This document shows, piece after piece, positions 60,707-64,000 of a DNA stretch of 64,000 nucleotides (positions are counted from its first letter, which is position 1; each line of letters opens with the position of its first letter). The position numbers were made by a program, and so were the translations under genes. The notes under the pieces are model-generated. The model was not told the origin of the DNA. It searched no databases and was given only the letters and a program-made list of their open reading frames with translations. Source of the DNA: Paenibacillus sp. FSL R7-0273 (GTDB taxonomy: Bacteria; Bacillota; Bacilli; Paenibacillales; Paenibacillaceae); assembly GCF_000758625.1 (NCBI RefSeq), contig NZ_CP009283.1:3297501-3361500 (forward strand), in the 5' to 3' direction.

Positions 60707-61504
60707 ATGTTCAAATGGAAAACAGCAGCAATCAGCCTCGGCCTCTTCAGCCTGCTGCTTGCAGGCTGCGGAGATGCCGGGGATGTAACCGGTAAGGCTG
60801 AACCCGCAGCAAGCGCTTCTCCTGCGCCGGTACAAGGGGCAGTAGTTCCTTCTGCCGGAATTACTGCGGCTGATCCGGAGAAGATTCAGCACTTCCTGGC
60901 AGATGAAAGCATACTCAACGGGGATATTTATCTGGAAGACAACAAGGTGCATGTCAACATCGTGGGATTGAATAGCGGGCTTGAGGATCGTTTTGCCGGC
61001 GAATTCACTAAGGACAGCTATAGTCTGCACGATGTGAAATATTCTGCCGGTGAGCTTGAAGCAGCCCAGCAGCTGCTGGCAGACAAGGACATGCACAAGC
61101 AGCTTAATCTTTACGGTTCCTGGATTGACGTCAAGCAGAACAAGCTTGGCATCACCGTACCGGACGATTACCTGAAAAATGCAGAAGAGACGCTGAACCA
61201 GCTGATCGATCCCGGCATGCTGCGCTTTGAGGTTCAGGAGCTGGGGGAGCCGAGTGTAACCGGAACCATTGTTGAAATGAAGTCCGGGCCTGTAGACAGT
61301 ATTCTGATCCTGGAGCCGGGAAAAGAGAATCCGACCTACTGGTTCTCCTTCAATGACCGTTCAGAGCTATATGATGCCGCAGGACAGAGAATCGAATTTT
61401 CAGGACTGAAGAAAGGACAGCAGGTCCACATCTGGGGGACGGGAACGGTTCTGGAATCGCTGCCGGCCCAGGCTACCGTCCGGAGGATTGAATTGCTGGA
61501 GTAG
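60707..61504 (+). CDS. Lipoprotein with DUF3221-like C-terminus
   Basis: A 265-residue predicted lipoprotein. Signal peptide with lipobox LLLAGC, then a Pro/Ala-rich linker, a middle domain (about 60-165) with a pattern of helices and strands, and a C-terminal beta-rich part (GTIVEMKSGPVDSILIL...FSGLKKGQQVHIWGTG) that resembles DUF3221. No catalytic residues are seen. ATG 60707 follows AAAGGAGG. A bidirectional terminator follows. Confidence 0.72.
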   Translation: MFKWKTAAISLGLFSLLLAGCGDAGDVTGKAEPAASASPAPVQGAVVPSAGITAADPEKIQHFLADESILNGDIYLEDNKVHVNIVGLNSGLEDRFAGEFTKDSYSLHDVKYSAGELEAAQQLLADKDMHKQLNLYGSWIDVKQNKLGITVPDDYLKNAEETLNQLIDPGMLRFEVQELGEPSVTGTIVEMKSGPVDSILILEPGKENPTYWFSFNDRSELYDAAGQRIEFSGLKKGQQVHIWGTGTVLESLPAQATVRRIELLE

Positions 61505-61517
61505 CACTAAATAAGCA

Positions 61518-61554
61518 AGAGCACCCTTCACAAAAGCTGAAGAGTGCTCTTTTT
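61518..61554. terminator. Bidirectional terminator between lipoprotein and araC-type genes
   Basis: AGAGCACCCTTCA pairs with TGAAGAGTGCTCT with one mismatch across a seven-base loop, followed by five T residues on the plus strand; A residues before it give a weaker T-tail on the minus strand. Confidence 0.8.
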
Positions 61555-61568
61555 GCGCGGGAGGGGTA

Positions 61569-62456
61569 TTACTTTCTTGCTGCTGATGGAGTGACCCCTT
61601 TATATTGCTTGTACAGCTTTGTAAAGTAGTTGGGATTGTCACAGCCCACCCTGCCGGCAATTTCAGTTATGGTTGCATCCGTCTCCAGCAGCAGACGCTC
61701 AGCTTCATTGACCCTGCACAGGTTAACGTAATCGATAAAGGTACGTCCGGTCAGCTTTTTGAAGGTTTTGCAGAAATGGTAGGGATTGAGATTAACGAAT
61801 TTTGCCGCAAAATCAATGCTGATCTTCTCGTCATAATGGCTGTCCAGATACTCCAGCAGCGGCTTAAAGCGCTCCCGGTTAACCGAATACCGCTCACTCT
61901 GCTGTCTTCCTTCAAGCTGCTGCGGGGGAAAGGAGCGGGCCAGCAGCGTAAAGAACAAATGCAGCTGGTTCTTCACCACAAGCTGAAAAGCAGGACCCTT
62001 AAGCTGCACTTCATTAATCACTGATTCTAGCAGGGGATAGTAAGCGGCGCAGGCAGAAAGATTCTCCGCCGGCTTAACAGGGAACTGGTACCTGTTCTCT
62101 AAATAGGGTGCCACAAACTGCTCATGCTGGGAATCCAGGTTCCTGTCCTTGAATAGTGAGGCATGGAACACAACGGAGACAAAGGCTATATCCCCGCCAG
62201 TGAGGCTGTAGCCGACATGAAGGCCGCCGGAAGGGACGACCAGCACATCGCCCGGTGCAGCAGGGTATGGTTTGCTGTCCACATGAAAGATAGCGCTGCC
62301 CTTTTGCATGACAATGATTTCAAAATGCTCATGCCAGTGCAGAAACAGAATATTCTGCTCCGGCCTGGCATCCCTGCATTCGTTGAAGAATACGCGGAAG
62401 GGATAGGTTTTCTCTTCAAGCTGGGGATATTCCTTGAGCTCTTTCGGATAGGACAC
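61569..62456 (-). CDS. AraC family transcriptional regulator
   Basis: A 295-residue AraC regulator with an N-terminal cupin sensor domain (LHWHEHFEIIVMQKGSAIFHVDSKPYPAAPGDVLVVPSGGLH) and two C-terminal helix-turn-helix units (ISIDFAAKFVNLNPYHFCKTFKKLTGRTFIDYVNLCRVNEAERLL and TITEIAGRVGCDNPNYFTKLYKQYKGVTPSAAR). The start is uncertain: GTG 62456 has GGGAG upstream at a long spacing, and GTG 62474 lacks one. It is divergent from the isomerase/oxidoreductase genes and probably activates them in response to a sugar. Confidence 0.88.
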   Translation of the reverse strand: MSYPKELKEYPQLEEKTYPFRVFFNECRDARPEQNILFLHWHEHFEIIVMQKGSAIFHVDSKPYPAAPGDVLVVPSGGLHVGYSLTGGDIAFVSVVFHASLFKDRNLDSQHEQFVAPYLENRYQFPVKPAENLSACAAYYPLLESVINEVQLKGPAFQLVVKNQLHLFFTLLARSFPPQQLEGRQQSERYSVNRERFKPLLEYLDSHYDEKISIDFAAKFVNLNPYHFCKTFKKLTGRTFIDYVNLCRVNEAERLLLETDATITEIAGRVGCDNPNYFTKLYKQYKGVTPSAARK

Positions 62457-62533
62457 GCCGGTATCAACTCCCACAAGATTCAGCTATATTAGCACAAGAT
62501 AAGGAGAGATTTTGCTTAAAAGGAGCCTTATAC

Positions 62534-62561
62534 TTGGTTTATTCAATTAACTATAAACCAA
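62534..62561. promoter_or_regulatory. Inverted repeat upstream of the sugar isomerase gene
   Basis: TTGGTTTAT (62534-62542) and ATAAACCAA (62553-62561) are perfect 9-bp arms with a ten-base spacer, ending a few bases before the ribosome site. It may be an operator or a hairpin in the leader that affects translation. Confidence 0.5.
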
Positions 62562-62580
62562 TATTGGAGTGGTAGACAAG

Positions 62581-63468
62581 ATGGAAGATACATTGAGAAT
62601 CGGTACGCTGATCGGAGGCGGAGATGCAGTAAGAGTGATTCCGCAAATTGCGGGACATGGCTTTGAATCGTATAGCCTGACCTTCTGGCAGACTACAGGC
62701 AAGACGGATCTGGCTGACACGGCAGCCAGGGTGCGGGAGCTGGCTGAGGAGCACCGGTTTGTTATTTCGGCAATCGGGGTGTTTGGCAATCCCTTAACCG
62801 GCACCGGGGATAATGCGGACACGCTCGCCAGCTGGGAACGGCTGATCGATCATGCCCATTTATTCGGGACCGATATCGTAAACGGTTTCACCGGACGGCT
62901 GACCGGCTTGTCCATAGATGAATCTTTGCCGAAATTTGCTGAAGTCTTCGGCGAGCTGACCAAACGGGCGGCAGACAAAGGTGTCAGAATCGCCTTTGAG
63001 AACTGCTCCATGGACGGCAGCTGGAAGACCGGCGACTGGAATATTGCACATAATCCAACCGCCTGGGAAAAGATGTTCAATGCCGTTCCTGCTGACAATA
63101 TCGGACTGGAGTGGGAGCCCTGCCATCAGATGGTGCAGCTGATTGATCCGATTCCGCAGCTGCGTAAATGGACGGATAAAATTTTTCATGTACACGGCAA
63201 GGATGCGACGATTGCCTGGGACATTGTGAAGGAGTACGGCATTCACGGTCCTAAAGACTATGTGTGGCACCGGACGCCGGGCTTCGGGGATACCAACTGG
63301 ACGGATGTAATCAGCATACTGCGCCAAGCTGGCTATAAAGGTACCATTGATATTGAGGGCTGGCATGATCCTGTATATCGCGATCAGCTGGAAATGACAG
63401 GGCAGGTTCATGCGCTGAACTATCTGAAAACGTGCCGGGGCGGCAGCTTTGTCCCTAATCCGGTCTAA
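62581..63468 (+). CDS. Sugar phosphate isomerase/epimerase (xylose isomerase-like TIM barrel)
   Basis: A 295-residue TIM-barrel enzyme of the IolE/IolI/hydroxypyruvate-isomerase superfamily. Metal-ligand candidates are Glu in RIAFENCSMDG, Glu and His in LEWEPCHQMV, His in FHVHGKDA and Glu in IDIEGWHD. ATG 62581 has TTGGAGTGG upstream; GTG 62569 overlaps that site. It lies 16 bases before a second Gfo/Idh/MocA gene, a pairing typical of inositol or unusual-sugar catabolism. The substrate is unknown. Confidence 0.85.
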   Translation: MEDTLRIGTLIGGGDAVRVIPQIAGHGFESYSLTFWQTTGKTDLADTAARVRELAEEHRFVISAIGVFGNPLTGTGDNADTLASWERLIDHAHLFGTDIVNGFTGRLTGLSIDESLPKFAEVFGELTKRAADKGVRIAFENCSMDGSWKTGDWNIAHNPTAWEKMFNAVPADNIGLEWEPCHQMVQLIDPIPQLRKWTDKIFHVHGKDATIAWDIVKEYGIHGPKDYVWHRTPGFGDTNWTDVISILRQAGYKGTIDIEGWHDPVYRDQLEMTGQVHALNYLKTCRGGSFVPNPV

Positions 63469-63484
63469 GGGAGGTTACAACATC

Positions 63485-64000
63485 GTGACAGCACAATATC
63501 GTGTGGCTGTGGCCGGCTGCGGAGCCATGGCAAATGAATGGATCAGCTATGCCGTGAAGCGGGCAGATACAGAAATTGTGGCTCTGGTTGATATCCGGAT
63601 CGAGGCTGCTGAAGCAATGGCTGGCAAGCATAGTCTTGCTGCAGCTTCGTTTACGGATATTAAACAGGCCATTCTGGAGACCGGGGCAAATCTGGTATTC
63701 GACGTGACTATTCCCTCAAGCCATTATAATATTGCTACTGCTGCGCTTGAGCTCGGCTGCAGCGTATTCAGCGAGAAGCCGCTGGCTGAATCGCTTGAGC
63801 AGTGCACCAGGATTGTCGAGACAGCAGGACGGACCGGCCGCTCACATGCAGTGATGCAGAACCGCCGCTATGACCCGCGAATCCGCTCACTGCGTAAGCT
63901 GGTTGAAGACGGGGCGATCGGCCGGATTGGATACGTGGGAGCAAGCTTTTTCCTGGCGCCGCATTTCGGCGGCTTCCGTGATGCCATGGACAGCCCGCTG
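63485..64000 (+). CDS. Gfo/Idh/MocA family oxidoreductase, N-terminal 172 residues (cut by window end)
   Basis: The frame is open from GTG 63485 to the window end. It opens YRVAVAGCGAMANEWI, the NAD-binding Rossmann segment, followed by DVTIPSSHYNIATAALELG and the motif FSEKPLAESL with the catalytic Lys. The next part (QNRRYDPRIRSLRKLVEDGAIGRIGYVG) also fits the family. AGGGAGGTTACAACATC gives the ribosome site. It is co-transcribed with the isomerase. The C-terminal domain and substrate residues are outside the window. Confidence 0.9.
   Translation, partial: MTAQYRVAVAGCGAMANEWISYAVKRADTEIVALVDIRIEAAEAMAGKHSLAAASFTDIKQAILETGANLVFDVTIPSSHYNIATAALELGCSVFSEKPLAESLEQCTRIVETAGRTGRSHAVMQNRRYDPRIRSLRKLVEDGAIGRIGYVGASFFLAPHFGGFRDAMDSPL

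Overview
The window reads as chromosomal DNA of a spore-forming Firmicute, most likely a Paenibacillus or close relative. The evidence is strong AGGAGG-type ribosome sites with frequent TTG/GTG starts, FapR control of lipid synthesis, the sporulation and wall genes ylbJ and ylbL, a GlcT-type antiterminator, a HAAS-domain membrane protein paired with PadR, and an Agr-like serine-lactone peptide locus. I see no insertion sequences, prophage genes, tRNA or rRNA genes, or CRISPR arrays.

Layout. 1-633 is the end of an agrB-agrD-LytTR quorum-sensing locus. 1.8-19.8 kb is a conserved housekeeping block: rsmD-coaD, ylbJ, ylbL, tmcAL, yceD-rpmF, then fapR-plsX-fabH-fabD-fabG-acpP-fabF for fatty-acid synthesis, and rnc-smc-ftsY. 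The order yceD-rpmF-plsX-fabH-fabD-fabG-acpP-fabF is also the E. coli order, with fapR and its operator inserted. After a strong terminator behind ftsY the window becomes accessory.

19.8-24.1 kb holds a three-gene operon (circularly permuted ATP-grasp, alpha-E protein, transglutaminase-like protein) followed by a 51-bp tandem repeat array. 24-32 kb has single genes: an SDR oxidoreductase, DUF1801, DUF1992, a methyltransferase, the helicase hrpB, a YflT-type stress protein, a replication-terminator-protein (RTP) homologue, a YteA-like protein and a GpsB-like protein. 32-38 kb has a hybrid sensor kinase and a glcT-crr-EIICB sugar PTS operon with an antiterminator leader. 38-46 kb has a SigY-like ECF sigma/anti-sigma/ABC operon, an HxlR regulator divergent from a stand-alone GTP cyclohydrolase II, and a three-gene ABC-2 exporter. 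46-54 kb has a ROK kinase, small unknown genes, a TetR-MFS drug-efflux pair and a PadR / SEDS-like / VanX-type dipeptidase operon. 54-64 kb has a Fur-boxed siderophore-binding lipoprotein, a LysR/EamA pair, YcdB-like and lipoprotein genes, and an AraC-controlled sugar-oxidation cluster (two Gfo/Idh/MocA oxidoreductases and a TIM-barrel isomerase), the last gene cut by the window end.

The items most worth a second look are the RTP homologue away from any visible terminus context, the PadR/HAAS-SEDS/VanX wall operon with an apparent CTG start, the nested inverted-repeat element between rpmF and fapR, the 51-bp repeat array, and the Agr-like peptide locus. All family names come from reading the sequence and from memory of the families; no database was searched.
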